From Sphingomonas oligoaromativorans (GTDB lineage Bacteria; Pseudomonadota; Alphaproteobacteria; Sphingomonadales; Sphingomonadaceae): a DNA stretch of 64,000 bases. Where the stretch lies: assembly GCF_011762195.1 (NCBI RefSeq), contig NZ_JAASQK010000003.1, positions 310,001-374,000 of the forward strand, in the 5' to 3' direction. Below the pieces are notes generated by a model, which ran no database searches, was not told the origin of the DNA, and saw only the letters and a program-made list of their open reading frames with translations. A program made the translations under genes and the position numbers. Position 1 is the first letter of the stretch. Each line of letters opens with the position of its first letter. Positions 53,002-60,967 of this stretch are shown here, one piece after another.

Positions 53002-53294
53002 TGGCCGGCCTCCAGATCGAGGAGCATCTCGCGTTCATAGCCGCCGTCCATGCAGCCGATCATCCGCTCGATCAGCGGCCGGCCATGCTCCGTTTCCATA
53101 TGCGCCTTGTCGGCGGCCTCGTCGACGAAGGACTCGAACACCGCGAACATGTGCGGCGCTTCGAGCCGGAAGAACCGGAAGCCCAGCGTGCCCGGTTCGA
53201 GATCGACCAGGCCCTCCATCCGGCGGGCGAGGCCGATGAACTCGGCCTCCCGTTCGGGCTTGATGCGGAAACGCGACAGGAAGCTGTAGGCCAA
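52998..53294 (-). CDS. Antibiotic biosynthesis monooxygenase (ABM) domain protein
   Basis: A 98-residue dimeric alpha/beta barrel protein: YSFLSRFRIKPEREAEFIGLARRM, LGFRFFRLEAPHMFAVFESFVDE and ERMIGCMDGGYER. A TTG start at 53294 is chosen because GAGAGG lies just upstream; the frame is open further, to an ATG at 53354, which would place coding sequence over the palindrome at 53348-53367. It is the first gene of the four-gene overlapping operon ABM, CoA ligase, ABM, SnoaL. Confidence 0.72.
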   Translation of the reverse strand: MAYSFLSRFRIKPEREAEFIGLARRMEGLVDLEPGTLGFRFFRLEAPHMFAVFESFVDEAADKAHMETEHGRPLIERMIGCMDGGYEREMLLDLEAGQ

Positions 53295-53347
53295 TCGTCC
53301 TCTCCCGGTTGCGGCGTGCGGATTCGCATCTTCCGTGGAGGCAATTG

Positions 53348-53367
53348 AAAACAATCATGACTGATTT
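53348..53367. promoter_or_regulatory. Candidate TetR operator D (CoA-ligase operon)
   Basis: AAAACAATCATGACTGATTT keeps the AAAACA-N2-CATG left half of the site at 44898, with weaker symmetry on the right. It lies 54 bases before the first gene of the ABM/CoA-ligase operon. Confidence 0.45.
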
Positions 53368-53448
53368 TTCAAGAGGGCATATTTTGATGCTCGAAGCTTG
53401 CTGCGATGCATCAAAAGCCCGTGAACTCGGCGAAATCCGGCCCAAAGT

Positions 53449-53468
53449 AAAACATACATGAATGATTG
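53449..53468. promoter_or_regulatory. Candidate TetR operator C (TonB receptor)
   Basis: AAAACATACATGAATGATTG matches the left half and core of the 44898 site (AAAACAT-N-CATG-N-ATG). It lies 84 bases before the TonB-receptor start, followed by a T-rich run. Confidence 0.55.
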
Positions 53469-53552
53469 CTTTTTTTATGGACCGGGGTAAGTTGAGGCCG
53501 TTCTGGAGAGCGCGGCGTGTAAAGTCGTGCCACAGGGGAGAGGAGCGAGGGG

Positions 53553-56063
53553 ATGACCCATCATCGGTGGTTGAGCAGTACCGCGTTCGGCGTCATTGCA
53601 ATGGCCGCGATGGCTTCTCCGGCATGGGGGCAGGATGCGCCGCCGCCGCCCACCCCGACGCCTGCCGCCGAGGCGGCTGCCCCATCGACAGCGGGGACGA
53701 GCGGCCTTCAGGAAATCGTCGTCACCGCCACCCGGCGCGCGACCAATCTTCAGACGACGCCGATCGCGGTGTCCGCCGTGGACTCGCAGTTGATCCAGCA
53801 GGCGAGCCCCCGCAATATCGGCGATCTGGCCGCCTTCGTGCCGAACTTCTCGGCGGCGACGATCACCGGTTTCAACGCGGCGTCCTTCTCGATCCGCGGT
53901 GTCGGCCAGAACAACATCATCGTCTATTTCGAGCCGCCGGTGGCGGTGCTGGTCGACGATTTCGTCGTGCCCTCGGTGCAGACCCAGTTGCTCGACACGT
54001 TCGACGTCGCGCAGGTGGAGGTGCTGCGCGGCCCTCAGGGCACGCTGTTCGGCAAGAACACGACCGGCGGCGCCGTGGTGGTGAAGACCAAGCGGCCGGA
54101 CCTCGATCATTTCGAGGTGGAAGGCCGGATGCAGACCGGCAGCTTCGGCACGGTGATCCCGCAGGGCGCGGTGAACATCCCGATCGGCCACACGCTCGCC
54201 TTCCGGGGTGTGATCGGCCACACCGGATCGGACGGCTATTATCATGATGGTGGCTGCTTCGGCCCCGTGACGCCGCTCAACACCTCGGCCTTCGCGAGCA
54301 AGTTCGCCGGTGCGCAAGGGTGCGGCAACGGCAAGGCGATCGGCGGGCAGGATGTGTGGAACGCCCGCGCCAAGCTGTTGTGGGAGCCCAGCTCCAACTT
54401 CACCGCGCTCGCCCAATATGAATATCTGCGCGATCGGTCGGACAGCGTGCCGGCGATCAATCTGACGCCGGACAGCAGCGCATTTCTGTTCTCGACGCTC
54501 GGGCTCGGCGCCGCCGCCAACCAGCACAGCGACCCGCTCGACAATGCCGCGATCACCAACCGGCAGGGTGCGCTGCTCAAGATGGGATCGGGGCAGAAGA
54601 TCTCGGTCGACGGCGGCTATCTCACCATGGACTATAAGATGGACTGGGGCACCTTCACCTCGGTCAGCGGCTATCGCTATCAGCGCTCACGCCTGCCCAA
54701 CACCTATATGGGCTCGGCGCCGGTCGCGTCGGACGGAACGGTGCTCTCGCTGTTCGACGCCCAGCGCGACGATAACCGCAAGACATGGCAGGAGGAGCTG
54801 CGCTTCGCGTCCTCGTTCAAGGGGCCGTTCAACTTCGTCGCCGGCGGCTTCTATCAGAAGGACAATACCGACTTCTGCGTGGCGCAGCTCCTCGGCTTCC
54901 TCGATCTGTCGAGCGGGCCGCTGGCGTTCGGGCCGTGGAACGACAATCCCTATCTGCTCTGCAATGCCCAGCACGCGCGCTCGACGGCGGCATTCATCGA
55001 GGGAACGCTGAAGATCACGCCGACGCTGACGCTGACCGCCGGCGGCCGCTACACCTGGGAACGCAAGACCTGGTGGGGCCGCCAGCAGGTGTTCCAGCAG
55101 CAGCTCACCGGCGGCTTCGATCCGTCGATCGTGTTGCAGGATGCGCTCGACGCCAATGTCTTCGCCTATCCCGATGGCGTCATCAAGGTGAAGGACCGGG
55201 CCAACGAGCCGACGTGGCGCGCCAGCATCGGCTGGCAGGCGACGCCGACCATCTACGGCTATGCGACCTATTCGCGCGGCTTCAAGGGCGGCGGCTTCAA
55301 CGATCAGATCGGCAGCTTCCACCCCTTCGTGAATGCGGACGGCACCGAGAATCAGCAGGCCTTCGCCGAAGCCGCCTCGGCGACCAAGCCGGAGAAGGCG
55401 GACAGCTATGAAGCCGGCGTGAAGACCGAACTGCTCGATCACCACCTGCGCTTCAACCTGACCGGCTTCTATGTCGACTACACAAACCTCCAGAAGCAGA
55501 TCGTCGTGCCGCTGGTGGTGGATGGCCAGCAATTCCAGGTGACGCGCTTCTTCAACGCCGCCAAGGCGACGGTGAAGGGTGTCGAGCTGGAGACGACGCT
55601 GATCCCCGTCCACGGCCTCACGCTGCGCGGCGTGATGGGCTATCAGGATGGCAAATATAAGAAATATGTGACGCCGATCCCGGCCGGCTACGACCTCTCG
55701 ACCGCACCGCTCGATCGTCTGCCGAAATGGCAGTGGACCGTGGACGCCACCTACGAGATGCCGCTGGGGGATCGTTACAAGGTCCAGCTCAACGGCAACG
55801 TCGCCTATACCGGGCGCAACCTCGCTACCCAGTCGATCACCAGCCCGGACGAGAACACCTATCTCAACGCCCGCACGCTGGTGAACGCCTCGCTCACGCT
55901 CGCCGAGGCGCAGGACAAATATTATGTCCGCTTCGTCGGCCGCAATCTCACTGACAAGCGCTATCTGACGGCGGCGCAGGTGGTGGGCGGCCTGTGGGCG
56001 GACGGCCAATATGGCGCGCCGCGCTATTTCGGCGCCGAGTTCGGCTTCAAGTTCGGCAATTGA
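53553..56063 (+). CDS. TonB-dependent outer-membrane receptor
   Basis: An 836-residue receptor. It has a signal peptide (1-26, ending SPAWGQ), a Pro/Ala linker, a TonB-box-like EIVVTATRR (about 54-62), a plug domain (about 65-190, with SFSIRGVGQNN and VEVLRGPQGTLFGKNTTGGAV), and a 22-strand barrel ending in FGAEFGFKFGN with a terminal aromatic-type strand. Length and plug sequence match the sphingomonad receptors used for uptake of aromatic or terpenoid compounds. It probably imports the island's substrate. An operator-like palindrome lies upstream and a terminator hairpin follows. Confidence 0.92.
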   Translation: MTHHRWLSSTAFGVIAMAAMASPAWGQDAPPPPTPTPAAEAAAPSTAGTSGLQEIVVTATRRATNLQTTPIAVSAVDSQLIQQASPRNIGDLAAFVPNFSAATITGFNAASFSIRGVGQNNIIVYFEPPVAVLVDDFVVPSVQTQLLDTFDVAQVEVLRGPQGTLFGKNTTGGAVVVKTKRPDLDHFEVEGRMQTGSFGTVIPQGAVNIPIGHTLAFRGVIGHTGSDGYYHDGGCFGPVTPLNTSAFASKFAGAQGCGNGKAIGGQDVWNARAKLLWEPSSNFTALAQYEYLRDRSDSVPAINLTPDSSAFLFSTLGLGAAANQHSDPLDNAAITNRQGALLKMGSGQKISVDGGYLTMDYKMDWGTFTSVSGYRYQRSRLPNTYMGSAPVASDGTVLSLFDAQRDDNRKTWQEELRFASSFKGPFNFVAGGFYQKDNTDFCVAQLLGFLDLSSGPLAFGPWNDNPYLLCNAQHARSTAAFIEGTLKITPTLTLTAGGRYTWERKTWWGRQQVFQQQLTGGFDPSIVLQDALDANVFAYPDGVIKVKDRANEPTWRASIGWQATPTIYGYATYSRGFKGGGFNDQIGSFHPFVNADGTENQQAFAEAASATKPEKADSYEAGVKTELLDHHLRFNLTGFYVDYTNLQKQIVVPLVVDGQQFQVTRFFNAAKATVKGVELETTLIPVHGLTLRGVMGYQDGKYKKYVTPIPAGYDLSTAPLDRLPKWQWTVDATYEMPLGDRYKVQLNGNVAYTGRNLATQSITSPDENTYLNARTLVNASLTLAEAQDKYYVRFVGRNLTDKRYLTAAQVVGGLWADGQYGAPRYFGAEFGFKFGN

Positions 56064-56069
56064 GCGATG

Positions 56070-56097
56070 GGGCGGCCCGCATGTCTGCCGGCCGCCC
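56070..56097. terminator. Terminator hairpin after the TonB receptor
   Basis: GGGCGGCC (56070-56077) pairs with GGCCGCCC (56090-56097) around a 12-base loop, followed by TTGT. It starts 6 bases after the stop and lies between convergent genes. Confidence 0.55.
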
Positions 56098-56105
56098 TTG
56101 TCGCA

Positions 56106-56672
56106 TCAGCCGGCGGGCTGGAGCATGTCCGTCATGCACACCGTGTCGAGGCCGAGCACATGGGTGAAGCGGCCCATCGCCATCCAGCAGCCGATCGCCA
56201 GCGTCAGGTCGGCGATCTCGGCGTCGCTGTAGGCGGCGCGGAGGCGATCCCAGAAGGCGCCGTCCTGCGGCAGGTCGCGCGGATTGTCGGCCAGTCGCTC
56301 GGCATATTCGATGGCGAGCCGCTCGCGCGTGTCGAACAGCGGCGAGGCGCGCCATTCCGCCACCGCCGCGTAGAAGGCTTCGTCCGGCTTCTCTCCACCC
56401 CGCGCCACCACCGAGCGCGAGGCATCGCCGCCGACCGATTCCAGATAGGCATCGAGATGGTCGCCGGCGCGGAAGCTCTGGCAGACGAGGCAACCGTTGA
56501 TCTGCGCGGTGCGGTAGCGCGCGGCCTCGGCGACGCGGAGCGGCAGGCGCATCGACTGATAGACAGAGCGCACGAAATCGCCGGCGGCGCGGCCGATCTC
56601 CGGCGCGTGATGGCTCAGCACATAGCCGAGCGGATCGGTCATATGGGCGTCAGGCACGTCGATATTGGGCAT
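56106..56672 (-). CDS. Carboxymuconolactone decarboxylase (AhpD-like) family protein
   Basis: A 188-residue CMD-fold protein. The AhpD-type redox motif is CLVC (INGCLVCQSFRAGD, about residues 61-64), followed by a helix with ERLAIEYAERLADNP and the C-terminal DLTLAIGCWMAMGRFTHVLGLD. GGAGGAGAG precedes ATG 56672; an upstream open frame to 56801 is not needed. The motif favours a peroxide-reducing or thiol role over true lactone decarboxylation. It converges with the TonB receptor and is divergent from the PQQ dehydrogenase gene. Confidence 0.8.
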   Translation of the reverse strand: MPNIDVPDAHMTDPLGYVLSHHAPEIGRAAGDFVRSVYQSMRLPLRVAEAARYRTAQINGCLVCQSFRAGDHLDAYLESVGGDASRSVVARGGEKPDEAFYAAVAEWRASPLFDTRERLAIEYAERLADNPRDLPQDGAFWDRLRAAYSDAEIADLTLAIGCWMAMGRFTHVLGLDTVCMTDMLQPAG

Positions 56673-56840
56673 GGTCTCTCCTCCTTCTCGATCCCTTCTT
56701 CGGGCGAACGATCGGCCATCGGGCGGGGGAGACTCGCGATGCCCTGATCCTAGCAGGATCATATTAAAAAGTATCGATGAATCAGGTGGATATCCCTGCA
56801 TTCATGCTGTTCTGGCGCCTGACGAGAATGGGGATCGCCG

Positions 56841-58952
56841 ATGCGTGCTGGTGTCCTTGCCTGCCTGTGCTCCGCTCTGGCGCTGCCGGCCTGCCATTCC
56901 CCTTCGGGGGCGCCGGCCGGGAAGGTGGCGGTGGTGCCGGACATGGGGCCGCCGGGCTGGCGCGAGCAGCTCCATGACGGCAGCGACGGGCGGGACTGGC
57001 CGGCCTTCGGGCGCACCTATGGCGAGCAGCATTACAGCCCGCTCGATCAGATCAACCGCGACACGGTGAAGCGGCTCGGCCTCGTCTGGTCCTATGATCT
57101 GCCGCCCGGCAACCCGGCCAGCGGGCCGATCGAGGTGGGCGGCACCGTCTATACCGCGACCGGCTATGCCGTCGTTCGCGCCTTCGAGGCGGCGACGGGC
57201 AGGCTGTTGTGGACCTATGATCCCAAGGCGCCCGAAGTCTCCGGCCACAAGCTCCGGCAGGGCTGGGGCAGCCGCGGCATCGCCTATTGGAACGGCAAGG
57301 TCTTCATCGGCACGCAGGACGGCCGGCTGATCGCGATCGACGCGAAGACGGGCCGGCCGGTCTGGACCGCCGAGACGATGGGCAAGGACGACCAGCGCTT
57401 CATCTCCGGCCCGCCGCGTGCGTTCGACGGGATGGTCATCATCGGCCATGGCGGCGCCGACGAGGCCTCGATCCGAGGCTACGCCACCGCCTATGACGCC
57501 GAGACGGGCCAGCAGAGATGGCGCTTCTACACGGTGCCCGGCGACCCCTCGAAGGGCTTCGAGAACAAGGCCATGGCGATGGCCGCGAAGACCTGGGCAG
57601 GCCCGTGGTGGAAATATGGCGGCGGCGGCACGGTGTGGAACGCCATCACCTATGACGCGGAAAGCGACACCATCCTGCTCGGCACCGGCAACGGCAGCCC
57701 CTGGAACCGCAAGATCCGCAGCGAGGGCAAGGGCGACAATCTCTTCCTCTGCTCGATCGTCGCCGTCGACGCGAAGACCGGTGCGTACAAATGGCATTAT
57801 CAGATCAACCCCGGCGAAAGCTGGGACTTCAACGCCGCGATGGACATGGAACTGGCGGATCTCACCATCGACGGGAAACCGCGCAAGGTGCTCATCACCG
57901 CGCCCAAGAACGGTTTCCTCTATGTGATCGACCGCACCGACGGGAGGCTGATCTCGGCCAAGCCGTTCGTCACCACCACCTGGGCGAAGAGCATCGACCT
58001 CAAGACCGGCCGCCCGGTGGAAGAACCCAACATCCATTACGAGAAGGGGCCGGTGACCTTCCGCCCCACGCCGGTCGGCGCGCATAGCTGGCCGCCGATG
58101 GCGTTCAGCCCGCAGACGGGGCTCGTCTATATCCCCGCGATCGACCTTCAGGTCACCTATGACGACAGCGGCATCACCGCCGCCAACTGGCAGCGCGTCG
58201 GCGGGATGGCGCTCGATTATGGCGTGCGGCCCGATATCGAGGTGCCGAAGGGGGAGAAGACGCAGGGCTATCTCGTCGCCTGGAATCCGGTGACGCAGAC
58301 GCAGGCGTGGCGGCTTCCGATGCCGGGCCATTTCAACGGCGGGGTGATGGCGACGGGCGGCGGCCTCGTCTTTCAGGGGCACCCGGATTCGAGCTTCACC
58401 GCCTATGACGCGGCAAACGGCAAGACGCTCTGGACCTTCGACGCCAGGGCCGCCGTGGTGGCGCCGCCGATCACCTATATGGTCCACGGCCGACAATATG
58501 TGACGGTGATCGCCGGCATGGGAACGAGCGCCGGGCTGTTCGGCCCGCTGCTCGCGAAGTTCGGCATCGATTACCGCACGCAGGCGCGCCGCGTGCTGAC
58601 CTTCGCGCTCGACGGCAAGGGGACGCTGCCGCCGAAGATTCCCTACACGCCGAAGGCGGTGAGCGACCCGGACTTCAAGGCCGATCCTGTCGCCGCCAAG
58701 GTCGGGGAGGCGATCTTCAACATGCGCTGCGCGGTCTGCCATGGCGGCGGCGCGATCGCGGGCGGCACCGCGCCGGACCTGCGCACCTCGGGCGCGATCG
58801 TCTCGCCGGAGACGTTCGATGCCATCGTCCATGACGGAATGCTGGTGCCCAACGGAATGCCCCGCTTCGAGGAACTGAGCGCCGAGGATCGCGCCCATCT
58901 CCGCCAATATCTGCGTATGCGGGCGGATGGTCTGCGCAAGGGCAAGCCCTGA
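56841..58952 (+). CDS. PQQ-dependent quinohaemoprotein alcohol dehydrogenase
   Basis: A 703-residue periplasmic type II alcohol dehydrogenase. The N-terminus has a signal with a possible lipobox (LPAC, C18). The eight-bladed PQQ propeller (about 35-600) has W-motifs such as DAKTGRPVWTAE. The catalytic Asp is D329 (ESWDFNAAMD); the residue two further on is Asn, which favours calcium over lanthanide. The cytochrome c domain has CAVCH at 630-634. The vicinal Cys-Cys usually found near residue 140 (CCDVVNRG-type) is replaced by RQGWGSRG. Substrate alcohol unknown. Confidence 0.9.
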   Translation: MRAGVLACLCSALALPACHSPSGAPAGKVAVVPDMGPPGWREQLHDGSDGRDWPAFGRTYGEQHYSPLDQINRDTVKRLGLVWSYDLPPGNPASGPIEVGGTVYTATGYAVVRAFEAATGRLLWTYDPKAPEVSGHKLRQGWGSRGIAYWNGKVFIGTQDGRLIAIDAKTGRPVWTAETMGKDDQRFISGPPRAFDGMVIIGHGGADEASIRGYATAYDAETGQQRWRFYTVPGDPSKGFENKAMAMAAKTWAGPWWKYGGGGTVWNAITYDAESDTILLGTGNGSPWNRKIRSEGKGDNLFLCSIVAVDAKTGAYKWHYQINPGESWDFNAAMDMELADLTIDGKPRKVLITAPKNGFLYVIDRTDGRLISAKPFVTTTWAKSIDLKTGRPVEEPNIHYEKGPVTFRPTPVGAHSWPPMAFSPQTGLVYIPAIDLQVTYDDSGITAANWQRVGGMALDYGVRPDIEVPKGEKTQGYLVAWNPVTQTQAWRLPMPGHFNGGVMATGGGLVFQGHPDSSFTAYDAANGKTLWTFDARAAVVAPPITYMVHGRQYVTVIAGMGTSAGLFGPLLAKFGIDYRTQARRVLTFALDGKGTLPPKIPYTPKAVSDPDFKADPVAAKVGEAIFNMRCAVCHGGGAIAGGTAPDLRTSGAIVSPETFDAIVHDGMLVPNGMPRFEELSAEDRAHLRQYLRMRADGLRKGKP

Positions 58953-58958
58953 CGCGGG

Positions 58959-59492
58959 CTACATCGCCCGTATGCGCTCCCGACCGTCCCAGTCGCGGCA
59001 GGCGGCCCTGATCCCATCGAACAGCTCGATCATCGAGGGACGGGGCTCGATGACCTCCACCATCGTGCCGGGGAACAGGATGTCGGTATCGAGATAGGCA
59101 AAGCGGGAGAGCGGCAGCGCGCCCTCCAGCGCCACGCCGATGCCGGCCGCGCGGGCGGCGGCCATCTGCTTGTCATAGTCGTCGGTGAAGGTGCCGAGAT
59201 GGTGGACGCCCTTCCGCCCGGCATCGAGAAATTCGCGATAGGTGGACGGGGCGGGGCCGGGCTGGATCAGTTCGATCATCGTCTCGCCGCTGTAGGCGAT
59301 CGCCACGCTTTCGTAGATCGGCGCATCCACCGGCACGCGCTCGCCGCGCACCTCCAGCCAAGCGAAGGGGAGCGGCAGCGGGAAGCGGAAGAAGGGGCCG
59401 ACGCCCATCGTCCTTGTCCAGTGGTCGATATGGGCCTCCACATCCTCCACCACATAAGCGACCTGAAAGATCGGCCCGAACGCACGGCTCAT
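58959..59492 (-). CDS. VOC family (glyoxalase-like) protein
   Basis: A 177-residue VOC-fold protein: FGPIFQVAYVVEDVEAHIDHWTRTMGVGPFF, GETMIELIQPG and GVHHLGTFTDDYDKQMAAARAAG, with metal-ligand candidates His (VHHLG) and Glu (MIELIQ, MVEVIEP). It resembles the glyoxalase-like proteins encoded beside Rieske oxygenases in sphingomonads and could open a ring or act as an isomerase. GGAGG precedes ATG 59492. It is divergent from the Rieske pair, sharing the palindrome at 59549-59568. Confidence 0.78.
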   Translation of the reverse strand: MSRAFGPIFQVAYVVEDVEAHIDHWTRTMGVGPFFRFPLPLPFAWLEVRGERVPVDAPIYESVAIAYSGETMIELIQPGPAPSTYREFLDAGRKGVHHLGTFTDDYDKQMAAARAAGIGVALEGALPLSRFAYLDTDILFPGTMVEVIEPRPSMIELFDGIRAACRDWDGRERIRAM

Positions 59493-59548
59493 CCCATTCT
59501 CCTCCCGGTTGCCGGCGGGTCGGCCGCCCGGTTGCGATTCCGACTTGT

Positions 59549-59568
59549 CAAACATTCATGCATGTTTT
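59549..59568. promoter_or_regulatory. Candidate TetR operator E (Rieske pair and VOC gene)
   Basis: CAAACATTCATGCATGTTTT shares 19 consecutive bases with the site at 44898-44917. It lies 50 bases before the Rieske start (59618) and 57 bases before the divergent VOC start (59492), with TATGCT at 59571 as a possible -10. Confidence 0.65.
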
Positions 59569-59617
59569 TTTATGCTTGTCGATCCGGCCCGACCCGGACT
59601 CGGCAGGAGAGAGGGCG

Positions 59618-60967
59618 ATGAACTTCGATTTCCGCCTGTGGGATATCCACATCGGCGCGCCGCACCCGTTCAACGCGCACCGCTATATCGACAATGGCAC
59701 GGCGCGGCCGAAGCCGGACCGCTATCATGACAAGGCCTTCGCCGATGCCGAGTGGGAGCGGGTGTTCGCGAAGAGCTGGCTGCTCGCCTGCCCGATCTCC
59801 GATGTGCGCGAGCCCGGCGATTTCGCGCGGTTCGACATCGGCCGCGAGAGCTTCATCATCGTGCGCGGCGAGGATGGTGACGTCCACGCGCATTACAACG
59901 TCTGCCCGCACCGCGGCAGCCGGCTTGTGACGCAGGATTTCGGCAGCGTCTCCCGGTTCACCTGCCCCTTCCATAGCTGGCAGTTCAGCCTGGAGGGCGA
60001 GAATATCGCCGTCACCGATCGCGAGACCTTCCGGCCCGAGGTGCTCTGCCACGATCTCGACATGACGTCTGTGCGCTGCGAGGAGGCGGCGGGCCTCGTC
60101 TTCATCGCGATGGACCCGGATATCCAGCCGCTCAGGGAATGGCTGGCGCCGATCCTGCCGCATCTCGAGCTCTACGACATGGATCGGATGAACGTCGTCC
60201 AGCATCGCCGGTCGGATTGGGGGGCGAACTGGAAGGGCGGGGTGGATGCCTTCGCCGAGATCTACCATCTCCATGCCGTCCATCCGCAGACTCAGTGCCT
60301 GATGGACGACCGCACGCAGATCGATCTCTATCCGGGCGGCTTCAGCCGGCAGTTCGTGCCCTTTGCCCAGCCGAGCCCGCGCTTCGCCGATCAGGAGAGC
60401 GTCAATCCGGGCATCGCCATGATGCTGCGCGATGCCGGCATCGACCCCGCGACCTTCTCCGGCACCGCGCACGAGACGCGCGCCGCCATACAGGCCGCCA
60501 AGCGCCGGCGCGCGGCCGACTACGGGCTCGATTATGACAAGTTCAGCGATACGCAGTTGAGCGATTCGACGGTCTACAGCCTGTTCCCCAACACTCAGAT
60601 CGGTTGCCACCCCGAGGCGGTGTTCCTCCACCGCTTCCTGCCGCACCCGACCGATCCCAACCAGTTCACCTACGACACCTGCATTCTCTACCGGCACATC
60701 GACGCGCCGGGCTATGCGGCGCCCGCCTGGATGGGGCTGGGCGAGGATATCGACCTGACCGGGGAGATGCGGCCGGACATCGTCCATACCGGCCTCGGCG
60801 AGCCTCCGGGGCTCGGCGAGGTGCTCGATCAGGACAGCGATCTGCTGCCGATCGTGCAGGCCGGCGCACGGTCGCGCGGCTTCCGCGGGCCGCTGTGGAG
60901 CGAGCAGGAGGCGAGGCTGCGCCATTTCCATGCCGAACTCGACCGGAAGATGGGAGAGGGCGCATGA
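59618..60967 (+). CDS. Rieske non-haem iron oxygenase, alpha subunit (2)
   Basis: A 449-residue oxygenase alpha subunit. The Rieske ligands are C96-x-H98 (VCPHRGSRL) and C116-x2-H119 (TCPFHSWQ); the iron site is in DAFAEIYHLHAVHPQ. It ends QEARLRHFHAELDRKMGEGA. The start of the next gene overlaps its stop (ATGA), and the two proteins are close paralogues, a tandem duplication. It could act with the second alpha-like subunit as a hetero-oligomer, because no beta subunit gene is present. Substrate unknown. Confidence 0.88.
   Translation: MNFDFRLWDIHIGAPHPFNAHRYIDNGTARPKPDRYHDKAFADAEWERVFAKSWLLACPISDVREPGDFARFDIGRESFIIVRGEDGDVHAHYNVCPHRGSRLVTQDFGSVSRFTCPFHSWQFSLEGENIAVTDRETFRPEVLCHDLDMTSVRCEEAAGLVFIAMDPDIQPLREWLAPILPHLELYDMDRMNVVQHRRSDWGANWKGGVDAFAEIYHLHAVHPQTQCLMDDRTQIDLYPGGFSRQFVPFAQPSPRFADQESVNPGIAMMLRDAGIDPATFSGTAHETRAAIQAAKRRRAADYGLDYDKFSDTQLSDSTVYSLFPNTQIGCHPEAVFLHRFLPHPTDPNQFTYDTCILYRHIDAPGYAAPAWMGLGEDIDLTGEMRPDIVHTGLGEPPGLGEVLDQDSDLLPIVQAGARSRGFRGPLWSEQEARLRHFHAELDRKMGEGA

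Noticed and set aside
53346-53354. Upstream ATG for the first ABM gene at 53354
   Set aside because: It would put coding sequence over the palindrome at 53348-53367, lacks a ribosome binding site, and adds residues with no family match; the TTG at 53294 follows GAGAGG.
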